This document shows positions 43,532-51,360 of a DNA stretch of 64,000 bases, piece after piece. The stretch lies in the NCBI RefSeq assembly GCF_013085345.1, contig NZ_JABFAJ010000001.1:62001-126000 (forward strand), written 5' to 3'. The number at the start of each line of letters is the position of its first letter. The stretch's first letter is position 1. Origin of the DNA: Isoptericola sediminis (GTDB lineage Bacteria > Actinomycetota > Actinomycetes > Actinomycetales > Cellulomonadaceae). The notes beneath the pieces are model-generated. The model was given only the letters and a program-made list of their open reading frames with translations, had not been told where the DNA came from and searched no databases. A program made the translations under genes and the position numbers.

Positions 43532-44487
43532 CGGCAGGCGGGCCCGCCGCGGAACCCGCGGTGCGCACCCGTGGCCTGACGAAACGCTTCCGCTCGGGGC
43601 AGGTCGCCGTCGACCACATCGACCTGGTCGTCCCGCGGGGTGCCGTCTACGGGTTCCTCGGCCCCAACGGGTCGGGCAAGACGACGACGATCCGCATGCT
43701 CCTCGGGCTCGTGTCGCCCACGGCCGGGTCGGTGGAGCTGCTGGGTTCGTCGATGCCCGGCGGGGGCCCGGTGGTGCTGCCGCGCGTCGGCGCCCTGGTC
43801 GAGGGTCCGGCGTTCCACCCGTACCTGTCGGCCCGGGCGAACCTCGAGCGGCTGGACGCCGTGGACGCCACGGCGTCGCCGCAGTCCCGCCCGGGCCGGA
43901 TCGACGCCGCGCTCGAGCGGGTCGGGCTGACGGCGGCCGCGGCCAAGAAGTACCGCCAGTACTCGCTGGGGATGAAGCAGCGGCTCGGGCTCGCGGCGGC
44001 GCTGCTGCGGCCGCGGGACCTGCTGCTGCTCGACGAGCCCACGAACGGCCTGGACCCGCAGGGCACGCGTGAGGTGCGGGCGCTGGTGCGCGAGCTCGCC
44101 GACGGCGGGGCCACCGTGCTCGTCTCCTCCCACCTGCTCAGCGAGATCGAGCAGGTGTGCTCCCACGTCGGGATCATGAGCCGCGGCGAGCTGCTCGCGC
44201 AGGGGACGCGCGCCGAGATCGCCGAGACGGGGACCACCGAGGTCCGGGTGATGACCCGCCCGGACCAGCGTGCTCACGTGGCCCGCGTCCTGACCGGGCT
44301 CGGGCTGGAGGACGTGCGCGTCGACGGCGAGGTGGTCGCCGCACCGCTGGGCGGCACCGCCGTGGAGAAGGTCGCCCAGGCGGTGGTCGGCGACGGCGTC
44401 GACCTGCTCGGCCTGGAGGTCCGCCGGCCCACCCTGGAGGACGTGTTCGTCCGGCTGACGGGGGAGGGCTTCGATGTCGATCGTTGA
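43528..44487 (+). CDS. ABC exporter ATP-binding protein (drug/peptide type)
   Basis: 319 residues. Walker A GPNGSGKT at 45-52, signature YSLGMKQRLGLA, Walker B LLLLDEPTNGLD and the H-loop VLVSSHLLSE are intact. The C-terminal 90 residues are the regulatory extension common to BcrA/CcmA-like exporters. It overlaps both neighbours (4 bp with the LolA-like gene, 14 bp with the permease). Together they make an exporter likely controlled by the adjacent two-component system. Substrate unknown; antimicrobial peptides or lipids are plausible guesses. Confidence 0.9.
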   Translation: MTAGGPAAEPAVRTRGLTKRFRSGQVAVDHIDLVVPRGAVYGFLGPNGSGKTTTIRMLLGLVSPTAGSVELLGSSMPGGGPVVLPRVGALVEGPAFHPYLSARANLERLDAVDATASPQSRPGRIDAALERVGLTAAAAKKYRQYSLGMKQRLGLAAALLRPRDLLLLDEPTNGLDPQGTREVRALVRELADGGATVLVSSHLLSEIEQVCSHVGIMSRGELLAQGTRAEIAETGTTEVRVMTRPDQRAHVARVLTGLGLEDVRVDGEVVAAPLGGTAVEKVAQAVVGDGVDLLGLEVRRPTLEDVFVRLTGEGFDVDR

Positions 44488-45340
44488 CACGCCCGTCCCC
44501 GTGGCCCCGGCGGCACCGGCCCGCGCGACCGCCCGCCTGCTGCGCAGCGAGCTGCGCCTCGTGTTCGGCCGGGTGCGCAACCTCGTGCTCCTGGCCGGCC
44601 TCGCGGCCGTCCCGCTGCTCATCGGGACCGTCCTGTTCGTCACGCAGAGCACGCCGGTGGCCGGCCAGGGGCCGCCGTTCCTGGACCGCGTCACCGGCAA
44701 CGGCGTGTTCCTCGTGTTCGCGGCCCTGGTGAGCTGCCTGCCGTTCCTGCTGCCGCTGTGCGTGGCGATCGTTTCCGGCGACGCGATCGCGGGGGAGGCG
44801 TCGACCGGCACCCTGCGCTACCTGCTGGTGGTGCCCGTCCCACGCACCCGGCTGCTGCTGGCGAAGGCGGTCGCCGCCCTGGCGTTCGCGGGAGCGGCGG
44901 TCGTGGCGATCGCCGTCGTGGGCCTGGCGGCGGGTGCGGCCTACTTCGGGGTGGGCGACGTCGTGCTGCTCTCGGGGGACACGATCCCGCTCGCCGCCGG
45001 GATGCTGCGCACCCTGGGTGTCGTCGGCTACGTCATCGCGTCGCTGACCGGTCTGGTCGCCGTCGGCCTGTTCCTGTCGACGCTCACCGAGGTCCCGGTA
45101 GCCGCGATGGCCTCGACGGTGGTCGTGGCGATCGTCAGCGGGGTGCTCGACGCGCTGCCGCAGCTCTCCGCGATCCACCCGGGGCTGCTCACGCACCACT
45201 GGCTCGACTTCGGGGAGTTCCTCCGCCTGGAGGTGGACGCCTCGACGCTGCTGGCGGGCCTGGCCGTTCAGGGGGCGTGGGTCGCGATCTTCGGGGCCCT
45301 GGCCTGGAGCCGGTTCACGACGGCGGACGTGTCGTCCTGA
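44474..45340 (+). CDS. ABC exporter permease (ABC-2 type)
   Basis: 288 residues with about six hydrophobic segments, first near 38-58 (LVLLAGLAAVPLLIGTVLFV) and last near 255-280. The GEASTGTLRYLLVVPVPRTRLLLAK loop is a hallmark of ABC-2 permeases and contacts the ATPase. The ATG lies within the end of the ATPase gene. It is the only membrane subunit, so the transporter would be a homodimer of permease and ATPase. Confidence 0.88.
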   Translation: MSIVDTPVPVAPAAPARATARLLRSELRLVFGRVRNLVLLAGLAAVPLLIGTVLFVTQSTPVAGQGPPFLDRVTGNGVFLVFAALVSCLPFLLPLCVAIVSGDAIAGEASTGTLRYLLVVPVPRTRLLLAKAVAALAFAGAAVVAIAVVGLAAGAAYFGVGDVVLLSGDTIPLAAGMLRTLGVVGYVIASLTGLVAVGLFLSTLTEVPVAAMASTVVVAIVSGVLDALPQLSAIHPGLLTHHWLDFGEFLRLEVDASTLLAGLAVQGAWVAIFGALAWSRFTTADVSS

Positions 45341-45367
45341 CACCTCGTCCGGCCGCGGACCGCGAAG

Positions 45368-45373
45368 TATGAT
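45368..45373 (+). promoter_or_regulatory. -10 of a leaderless toxin-antitoxin operon
   Basis: TATGAT, close to consensus, ends 7 nt before the ATG at 45381. This argues for that start over the in-frame ATG at 45369, which lies inside the hexamer. Confidence 0.6.
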
Positions 45374-45380
45374 TTCCGGT

Positions 45381-45578
45381 ATGACCGCCGGAGAGATGAC
45401 CACGATCAAGGTCCCCGTCGCCGTGCGTGACAAGCTGCGGGAGCGTGCCGCGCGGCAGCACGTCACGCAGGCCGAGGCGCTCGAACGCCTTCTCGACGAG
45501 GCGCCGCACGAGGACATCAACCGCTGGGTCGCCGAGGAGTCCGCCCGCTGGAAGCCGCTGCTGGACCGCCTCGCGTGA
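45381..45578 (+). CDS. Ribbon-helix-helix type antitoxin
   Basis: 65 residues: MTTIKVPVAVRDKLRERAARQHVTQAEALERLL fits a ribbon-helix-helix DNA-binding strand and helices, and the C-terminal tail (INRWVAEESARWKPLLDRLA) would wrap the toxin. It is followed in an overlapping GTGA by a Doc-like toxin gene, the usual antitoxin-first order. A strong TATGAT -10 precedes it, and the operon is probably autorepressed. The family match is by size, context and pattern only. Confidence 0.75.
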   Translation: MTAGEMTTIKVPVAVRDKLRERAARQHVTQAEALERLLDEAPHEDINRWVAEESARWKPLLDRLA

Positions 45579-45955
45579 CGGCGGCGGTCGAGTACCTTCG
45601 CCTCACCGAGGTCTTCGCCATCATCGAGTACCACCGGTGGGAGGTGCGCGACGTCGGTCTGCTCGACCAGACGGTGCAGCGCCCGCAGGCCGTGGTGTTC
45701 GGGACCGAGCTGTACCCCCACCTGCACGCGAAGGCCGCGGCGCTGATGGACTCGTTCAACCGGCTGCACCCGCTGCAGGACGGGAACAAGCGGCTGTCGT
45801 GGCTCGCCGTGGTGATCTTCTACCGCAAGAACGGCGTGCGGCTCGTCGCGAACGTGGACGACGCGGAAGCGTTCGTGATGGGTGTCGCGAGTGACCACAG
45901 GCCGCTCGAGGACATGGCGTCCTGGTTCGCCGACCACGCTGACCCGAAGGTCTGA
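45575..45955 (+). CDS. Doc/Fic-family toxin
   Basis: 126 residues, the size of Doc toxins, which phosphorylate EF-Tu. The Fic core motif reads HPLQDGNKR (65-73); the catalytic His and the DGNKR anion loop are present, but Leu replaces the usual Phe at the third position. LTEVFAIIEYH near the N terminus is typical of Doc proteins. GTG start shares bases with the antitoxin stop. Its end lies 10 bp from the convergent modC stop. It should be functional by motif, though the Leu makes target or activity uncertain. Confidence 0.85.
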   Translation: MTAAVEYLRLTEVFAIIEYHRWEVRDVGLLDQTVQRPQAVVFGTELYPHLHAKAAALMDSFNRLHPLQDGNKRLSWLAVVIFYRKNGVRLVANVDDAEAFVMGVASDHRPLEDMASWFADHADPKV

Positions 45956-45965
45956 CCGCCGATCC

Positions 45966-47018
45966 TCACACGGGGTAGACGTCGACCTCGGCAGCCTTGA
46001 CCGCCAGCCAGACCTCCCGGCCGGGAGCCAGCCCGAGCTCGGCCACCGATCCGGGCGTGACGTCGGCGGCGAGCCGGTCGGTGCGCACCCGGACGAGGTC
46101 GCCGTGGGGTGCGAGGGACCGCACCGTGGCGCGGAACGTGTTGCGCGGCGATCCGTGCGGTGGATCGAGGTGGACGGCGACGGCCGCAGGCCGGCACACC
46201 GCCGTCATCGGGGTGCCGAGGGCGACGTCGGGGGCGCCGTGCCCGTGCACCACCTCCCCGCCCGCGGTGGCGACGCCCTCGGACGTCCAGGTCCCGGACA
46301 GCAGGTTGAGGCCGGCGATCGACGCAGCGAAGGCGCTGCGCGGGCGGGACAGCACCTCCGCCGTCGGGCCGCGTTCGACGACGCGCCCGCCGTCGACGAC
46401 GGCGACCTCGTCCGCGAGCAGCAGCGCGTCCAGGACGTCGTGGGTCGCCAGGATCGTCGTCTGCTCGGCGAGCAGGTGCTGGAGCGTCTGGCGCAGCGCG
46501 GGGGTGACGTCGACGTCGAGGGCCGCCATCGGCTCGTCGAGCAGCAGCAGCCGGGGCGCGGCGGCCAGCGACCGGGCGATCGCGACGCGCTGCGCCTGCC
46601 CGCCGGACAGCGCGGCCGGGCGGCGGTCGGCGAGGTCTGTGAGGCCGATCTCCGCCAGCCACCGGTCGGCTCGTGCCGCGGCCTCGCGGCGCCCGGTGCC
46701 CTGGGCGCGGGGGCCGAAGGCGATGTTCTCGCGCACGCTCAGGTGCGGGAACAGCATCGGGTCCTGGGCGAGCAGCGCGACCCGACGGCGGTGCGTGGGC
46801 ACCCACGCCGTGCGGCGTCCGTCCCGCGCGCCGGCGAGCGCCCGGCCGTCCAGGGTGATCTCGCCGTCGTGCGGGCGCAGCGTCCCGGCGGCGAGACCGA
46901 GGGCCGTGGACTTGCCGGCCCCGTTGGGACCGAGCAGCGCGAGCGTGCGGCCCTCGGCGACGTCGAGACGGACGTCCAGGCCGCGGGAGGGGACGGTGGC
47001 GGTCAGGGTGAACGTCAT
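45966..47018 (-). CDS. modC: Molybdate ABC transporter ATP-binding protein
   Basis: 350 residues. Walker A GPNGAGKS (30-37), Q-loop [14 protein letters not shown], signature LSGGQAQR and Walker [15 protein letters not shown]-terminal domain of about 130 residues has the molybdate-binding/TOBE arrangement ([18 protein letters not shown]). ATG at 47018 overlaps the modB stop (ATGA). Its place after modB and modA fixes the substrate as molybdate or tungstate. Confidence 0.92.
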   Translation of the reverse strand: MTFTLTATVPSRGLDVRLDVAEGRTLALLGPNGAGKSTALGLAAGTLRPHDGEITLDGRALAGARDGRRTAWVPTHRRRVALLAQDPMLFPHLSVRENIAFGPRAQGTGRREAAARADRWLAEIGLTDLADRRPAALSGGQAQRVAIARSLAAAPRLLLLDEPMAALDVDVTPALRQTLQHLLAEQTTILATHDVLDALLLADEVAVVDGGRVVERGPTAEVLSRPRSAFAASIAGLNLLSGTWTSEGVATAGGEVVHGHGAPDVALGTPMTAVCRPAAVAVHLDPPHGSPRNTFRATVRSLAPHGDLVRVRTDRLAADVTPGSVAELGLAPGREVWLAVKAAEVDVYPV

Positions 47019-47863
47019 CGCACGGCACCTCCAGCGCCCCGGCGGCTGGTGGCGGCGATGACGACGACGGCGACGGCCACCAGCAGCAGCGACAGCGCCA
47101 CGGCCGCGTCCGGGTCGGTCTCCCGCTGCAGGTAGACCTCCAGCGGGAGCGTGCGGGTGACGCCCTGCAGGCTGCCGGCGAAGGTGATCGTGGCGCCGAA
47201 CTCGCCGAGCGCCCGCGCGAACGCCAGCACCGTCCCGGAGACCAGGCCCGGCCACACCAGCGGCAGGGTCACGCGCCGCAGCACCGTCGTCGGGCTCGCG
47301 CCGAGCGACGCCGCCACGACGTCGTACCGCTCGCCGCCCGTGCGCAGCGCCCCCTCCAGGCTGACGACGAGGAACGGCAGGGCGACGAAGCTCTGGGCGA
47401 GCACCACCGCCGTCGTCGAGAACGCGATCTGCAGGCCGAGCACCTCCATCGACTCCCCGAGCAGCCCGCGACGGCCGAACGTGGACAGCAGCGCGACGCC
47501 GCCGACCACGGGTGGCAGCACCAGCGGGACCAGCACGAGGGAGCGCAGCAGGTGCTGGCCGGGGAACCGTCCGCGGGCCAGCACGAGCGCCATCGGGATG
47601 CCGAGCACCAGGCACAGCAGCGTGCTCGCCGTCGCCGTCTGCAGGCTGAGCACCAGGGCGGCGCGGGCCGACTCGCTGGTGACCAGCCCCCAGTAGTTCG
47701 ACCAGTCGACGCGGGTGCCCATCGCGACCAGGGGCAGGACGACGAACAGGCCGCCGACGACGGCGGGCAGGTAGGCCCAGCGAGGGAGCCCGGCGGGGAC
47801 CTCGGCCGGGTCGCGCCGCGTGCGGTTGGTCGCGGCGCGCTCGCTGGTGACCGGGGCGGTCAT
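47015..47863 (-). CDS. modB: Molybdate ABC transporter permease
   Basis: 282 residues with five to six membrane helices. The permease EAA-type loop is [27 protein letters not shown], and [21 protein letters not shown] is the molybdate-permease signature. ATG at 47863 overlaps the modA stop; the upstream open frame is shadow. A cytoplasmic N terminus of about 25 residues precedes the first helix. Confidence 0.92.
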   Translation of the reverse strand: MTAPVTSERAATNRTRRDPAEVPAGLPRWAYLPAVVGGLFVVLPLVAMGTRVDWSNYWGLVTSESARAALVLSLQTATASTLLCLVLGIPMALVLARGRFPGQHLLRSLVLVPLVLPPVVGGVALLSTFGRRGLLGESMEVLGLQIAFSTTAVVLAQSFVALPFLVVSLEGALRTGGERYDVVAASLGASPTTVLRRVTLPLVWPGLVSGTVLAFARALGEFGATITFAGSLQGVTRTLPLEVYLQRETDPDAAVALSLLLVAVAVVVIAATSRRGAGGAVR

Positions 47864-48654
47864 GGTGCGGCGAACCCGAGGTCGGCGAGCACAGCCTGGC
47901 CGTCGGGAGAGAGGACGGCATCGACGAACTGCTGGGCGCGGTCGGCCTGGTCGGCGCTCTGTCCGGTCCGGCCGACCGTAGCGATCGGGTAGGTGTTCAC
48001 CGCGGCGTCGGCCTCGTCGAACGGGATGCCCTCGACCCGGTCGCCGGCGCGGGCGACGTCGGTGACGTAGACGAGCCCGGCGTCGGCCTCGCCCGCGGTC
48101 ACCTTGCCGAGGACGTCGGTGACGCTCTGCTCCTCGCTGACCGGGTGCAGCGTGAGGCCCGCGTGGTCGACGACGTCGGTCGTGGCGGCGCCGCACGGCA
48201 CCTCGGGTGCGCAGACCACGAGGTTCACGGCCGGGACGGTCAGATCCTGGAGCGTGGTGACACCGGCAGGGTTGCCGGACGGGACGGCGATCTCGAGCGT
48301 GTTGGTGGCGAAGGCCTGCGGGATGCCGACGAGGTCGTCCGCGACGAGCGTGTCCATGGTCGCGGTGTCGGCGGTGGCGACGACGTCGGCCGGGGCGCCC
48401 TGCTGGACCTGCGCGACCAGGCTGGACGACCCGGCGAGGTTGAGCTGGACGTCGACGCCGGGATAATCGGCCTCGAAGTCCGCAGCGATCTCCTCGAACG
48501 CCGCGGTGAGGGACGCGGCGGCGAAGACGGTCAGCGTGGTGTCGTCTTCGGTCGCCGTGCCGGTGCTGCAGGCGGTGGGCACGACGGCGGCGCTCGCGGC
48601 GACGACTAGTGCCACGGGTGCGCGCGGCGTGCGGCGGGGGAGTGCCGCGGTCAC
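47860..48654 (-). CDS. modA: Molybdate-binding lipoprotein
   Basis: 264 residues. The signal peptide ends near VVPTAC (C29), a weak lipobox, so it is probably lipid-anchored. The mature part has the ModA pattern: [56 protein letters not shown], and later [17 protein letters not shown] start overlaps the stop of the ModE-like gene (GTGA). It is first of modABC behind the regulator. Confidence 0.92.
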   Translation of the reverse strand: MTAALPRRTPRAPVALVVAASAAVVPTACSTGTATEDDTTLTVFAAASLTAAFEEIAADFEADYPGVDVQLNLAGSSSLVAQVQQGAPADVVATADTATMDTLVADDLVGIPQAFATNTLEIAVPSGNPAGVTTLQDLTVPAVNLVVCAPEVPCGAATTDVVDHAGLTLHPVSEEQSVTDVLGKVTAGEADAGLVYVTDVARAGDRVEGIPFDEADAAVNTYPIATVGRTGQSADQADRAQQFVDAVLSPDGQAVLADLGFAAP

Positions 48655-49067
48655 GGGTTGCCCCGGTCAGGTGTCTCGATGACGACGTTCGTCGACTTGA
48701 TGGTGGCCACCGCGACGGAACCGCGTTCCAGCCCGAGGTCGCGGACGGCCTCGCTGCTCATGAGGGACACCACCCGGAACGGCCCGCACTGCAGCTCGAC
48801 CTGTGCCATGACCGTGTCGACCTGCAGGTCGGTCACGAGTCCGACGAACCGGTTGCGTGCCGAGCTCTTCATGCCGTGCGGCAGCCCGGGCGGGGTGGCG
48901 TGCTCGCGGGCGACCATCGCCACCTCGTAGCCGTCGACCACCTTGCGGCCGGAGTCGTCGCGGTCGGCGGTGAGCAGCCCGCGGTCGACCCAGCGGCGGA
49001 CGGTGTCGTCGCTGACGCCGAGGTAGACGGCGGCCTCGCTGATCCTCATCTGCGGCATGCGAGTCAT
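48651..49067 (-). CDS. ModE-like regulator with MerR-type HTH and Mop/TOBE domain
   Basis: 138 residues from ATG 49067 (alternatives 49058 and 49049). An N-terminal helix-turn-helix of the excisionase/MerR type ([26 protein letters not shown]) is joined to a C-terminal molybdate-binding Mop domain ([45 protein letters not shown] ... [14 protein letters not shown]). The gene starts a unit with modABC, so it is the probable molybdate-responsive regulator. It is not the classical ModE, which has a LysR-like HTH. Confidence 0.82.
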   Translation of the reverse strand: MTRMPQMRISEAAVYLGVSDDTVRRWVDRGLLTADRDDSGRKVVDGYEVAMVAREHATPPGLPHGMKSSARNRFVGLVTDLQVDTVMAQVELQCGPFRVVSLMSSEAVRDLGLERGSVAVATIKSTNVVIETPDRGNP

Positions 49068-49194
49068 TCTAGATCCGCATGTCAGGAGCCAGGCAGTGAC
49101 TCCGGTGCCACCGCAGGCTCGCTGTCGTGCGGCTGGACGGGCCCGTGGTGGCCGCTCTTCATGCCACCACGGCGGAGGGCCGACGCCCTCGTGG

Positions 49195-49200
49195 TATGAC
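49195..49200 (+). promoter_or_regulatory. -10 of a leaderless small membrane gene
   Basis: TATGAC ends 6 nt before the ATG at 49207. A small hairpin (GAGGGC-CGAC-GCCCTC, 49175-49190) sits immediately upstream. Confidence 0.45.
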
Positions 49201-49206
49201 ACCTGA

Positions 49207-49458
49207 ATGGTTCAGCTGGTGGAGATCGTGTTCGCCACCGTGTCTGTGCTCGTCCTGATGTGCGGCGTCGGCGTGCTCGTCCTTCACCGACCGCTCGCGG
49301 CTCGCATCCAGGTGTTGCTGGAGCGAGTGGTTCCTCGACGTGCGCGCTACCGCCTCGACCACCTCGCGGGTGGACCACACACTGGACTTGTCGTGCCGGC
49401 CTGGGGAGTCGGTGCTGTCGTCATCGGCCTCCTGGGGATCCTGTTTGCCGCCATGTAG
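49207..49458 (+). CDS. Small two-helix membrane protein, unknown
   Basis: 83 residues. Hydrophobic segments at about 3-26 and 61-82 flank a basic cytosolic-looking loop (RPLAARIQVLLERVVPRRARYRLDH). I recognise no family. The ATG follows a TATGAC -10 by 6 nt, so a leaderless message is likely. Its codon third positions are less GC-rich than the neighbours, which may mark a younger or transferred stretch. No coding partner in the same unit; the next 139 bp lead to moeA. Confidence 0.55.
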   Translation: MVQLVEIVFATVSVLVLMCGVGVLVLHRPLAARIQVLLERVVPRRARYRLDHLAGGPHTGLVVPAWGVGAVVIGLLGILFAAM

Positions 49459-49585
49459 GTTCTGGAAGGTGCACGTTCTTTGATCGACAGCCTCCCTGAC
49501 CTGCCGCTGGAGGCCCGCACCGAGCAGGCGTGAAGGAGCCCGAGCGGTCTATCCCAACGACTCGATCGTGCGCGCTGTGGCCTCG

Positions 49586-49591
49586 TAGAGT
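49586..49591 (+). promoter_or_regulatory. -10 of a leaderless moeA operon
   Basis: TAGAGT ends 6 nt before the GTG at 49598. The 127 bp upstream from 49459 show no gene and no Moco riboswitch that I can recognise. Confidence 0.5.
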
Positions 49592-49597
49592 TCTGAC

Positions 49598-50884
49598 GTG
49601 GATCATGACGCTGGCCGGCGGCCCGTAGATGAGCATCAAGGAGTCGCGCGCGATGCGGTCCTTGCCCATCTGCGGACAGATCGCCGCGCGACACGGGTGC
49701 TGCTGGCGTCATGGCTCAGCGAAGCCGCCGCGTTGGCTGTCGAGCGGCGAACTCTGTCTGCTGACGCCGTCGCCGCCATCGATCTGCCGGGCTTCGACAA
49801 CTCGCAGATGGACGGGTACGCGGTCCGCGCCGCAGACCTCGCCAACGCCACCCCGTCGGACCCGGTCGAGCTGCCGGTCGGGGCGCCGGTCCCGGCGGGC
49901 ACGCAGCCGCCACCTCTCGCGCCCGGCACCGCGGCCCCCGTGATGACGGGTGCCCCGATCCCCGACGGCGCCGACGCCGTCATCAAGATCGAGGAGGCCG
50001 ACCCGCCGGCCTTTCCCGAGCCCGGCATGGCAGCGACGGTCCGGTTCAGCGCACCGGTGGCGCCGGGCACCTTCGTCCGACGCGCAGGGTCCGACGTCGC
50101 CGCCGGCGACGTCGTCGTCCCCGCGGGCACCCGGCTCGGTCCGGCGCAGCTCGGCGTCCTCGTCGCCGCGGGTGTCTCTGAGGTCGAGGTCGCCGAGCCG
50201 CCGCACGTGCTGCTGATCTCCACCGGCTCCGAGCTCGTCGCGGCCGGTGAGTCGCTCGGCCCGGCACAGCTCTACGACGCCAACGGGGCCGCCCTGACCG
50301 CCGCCCTGGCCGAGGTGGGGTGCCGTGTCACCCATCGCGTGGTGCCGGACGACCCGGCCGCCCTGCGCAGCGTCCTGGCCGAGGCGCCGGACGACGTCGC
50401 GCTCGTCGTCACCAGCGGCGGCGTCTCCGCCGGTGCCTACGAGGTGGTGCGCCAGACCCTCACGGACGCCTGGTTCGGGCACGTCGCCGTCCAGCCCGGT
50501 GGGCCGCAAGGCCTCGGCACGATCACGCTCGGCAGCCCGACCGCGACGCGCGACGTGCCGCTGGTCGCGTTCCCCGGCAACCCGGTCAGTGTCCTGGTCT
50601 CCTTCGAGCTGTTCCTGCGCGCCGTGCTCGCCGAGGCCACCGGCGCGGTGCCCGCGCACCGGCCCCGCGGCCGGGCGCCGCTCGCCGAGGCGATCGACTC
50701 GCCGGAGCAGCTGCACCAGGTGCGCCGGGGCCGCCTCGACGCCGACGGTCGTGTCGAGATGGTCGGCGGGCCGGGATCCCACCTCCTGGCCCACCTCGCG
50801 ATGGCTACGCTGCTGGTACACGTGCCACCCGGCGTCGCGCACCTCGACGCGGGGGACGACGTCGACTACTGGGAGATCCGATGA
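49598..50884 (+). CDS. moeA: Molybdopterin molybdenumtransferase MoeA
   Basis: Inserts molybdate into adenylated molybdopterin. 428 residues. Motifs: DLPGFDNSQMDGYAVRAADL, PVMTGAPIPDGADAVIKIEE, LLISTGSELV, LVVTSGGVSAGAYEVV and VAFPGNPVSVLVSFELFLRAVL, all standard MoeA. The first 65 residues are divergent and have lower GC in third positions, but the frame is continuous. Start GTG 49598 from the leaderless -10. Its stop overlaps moaC (ATGA); the operon is moeA-moaC-mogA/moaE. Confidence 0.93.
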   Translation: MDHDAGRRPVDEHQGVARDAVLAHLRTDRRATRVLLASWLSEAAALAVERRTLSADAVAAIDLPGFDNSQMDGYAVRAADLANATPSDPVELPVGAPVPAGTQPPPLAPGTAAPVMTGAPIPDGADAVIKIEEADPPAFPEPGMAATVRFSAPVAPGTFVRRAGSDVAAGDVVVPAGTRLGPAQLGVLVAAGVSEVEVAEPPHVLLISTGSELVAAGESLGPAQLYDANGAALTAALAEVGCRVTHRVVPDDPAALRSVLAEAPDDVALVVTSGGVSAGAYEVVRQTLTDAWFGHVAVQPGGPQGLGTITLGSPTATRDVPLVAFPGNPVSVLVSFELFLRAVLAEATGAVPAHRPRGRAPLAEAIDSPEQLHQVRRGRLDADGRVEMVGGPGSHLLAHLAMATLLVHVPPGVAHLDAGDDVDYWEIR

Positions 50885-51360
50885 GCGACCTGTCCCACTA
50901 CCGCGACGACGGCGCGGCCCACATGGTCGACGTCACCGCCAAGGACGTGACCAAGCGCCGCGCGACCGCCCGTGGCGTGCTGCGCACCCGTGCCGACGTC
51001 GTCGACCGGATCGCGTCCGGCGACCTCCCCAAGGGCGAGGCGATCGCCACGGCCCGCATCGCGGGGATCATGGGCGCCAAGCGCACGCCTGACCTCGTGC
51101 CGCTGTGCCACCCGCTGCCGCTCTCGGGTGTCGACCTCGACCTCACCCCGACCGGCGACCACGTCGAGATCACCGCGACCGTGAAGACCACCGGCCGCAC
51201 CGGCGTCGAGATGGAGGCGCTGACCGCCGTCACCGTCGCCGGGCTCACGCTGTACGACATGATCAAGGCCGTCGACAAGGCCGCGGTCCTCACCGACATC
51301 GAGGTCGTCGCCAAGTCCGGCGGGAAGTCGGGCGACTGGACCCGGGAGGAGCAGGCATGA
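50881..51360 (+). CDS. moaC: Cyclic pyranopterin monophosphate synthase MoaC
   Basis: Second enzyme of molybdenum cofactor synthesis, after MoaA. 159 residues. MVDVTAKDVTKRRATARG at the N terminus, KRTPDLVPLCHPLPLSGVDLDL with the catalytic histidine region, and VEMEALTAVTVAGLTLYDMIKAVDKA are diagnostic. Starts in overlap with moeA and ends in overlap with the fusion gene, so translation of the three is coupled. Confidence 0.95.
   Translation: MSDLSHYRDDGAAHMVDVTAKDVTKRRATARGVLRTRADVVDRIASGDLPKGEAIATARIAGIMGAKRTPDLVPLCHPLPLSGVDLDLTPTGDHVEITATVKTTGRTGVEMEALTAVTVAGLTLYDMIKAVDKAAVLTDIEVVAKSGGKSGDWTREEQA

Noticed and set aside
49598-49800. Frameshift in the start of moeA
   Set aside because: The other two frames of this stretch do not give MoeA-like sequence, and the given frame joins smoothly to DLPGFDNSQMDGYAV. 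It is divergent, not broken.
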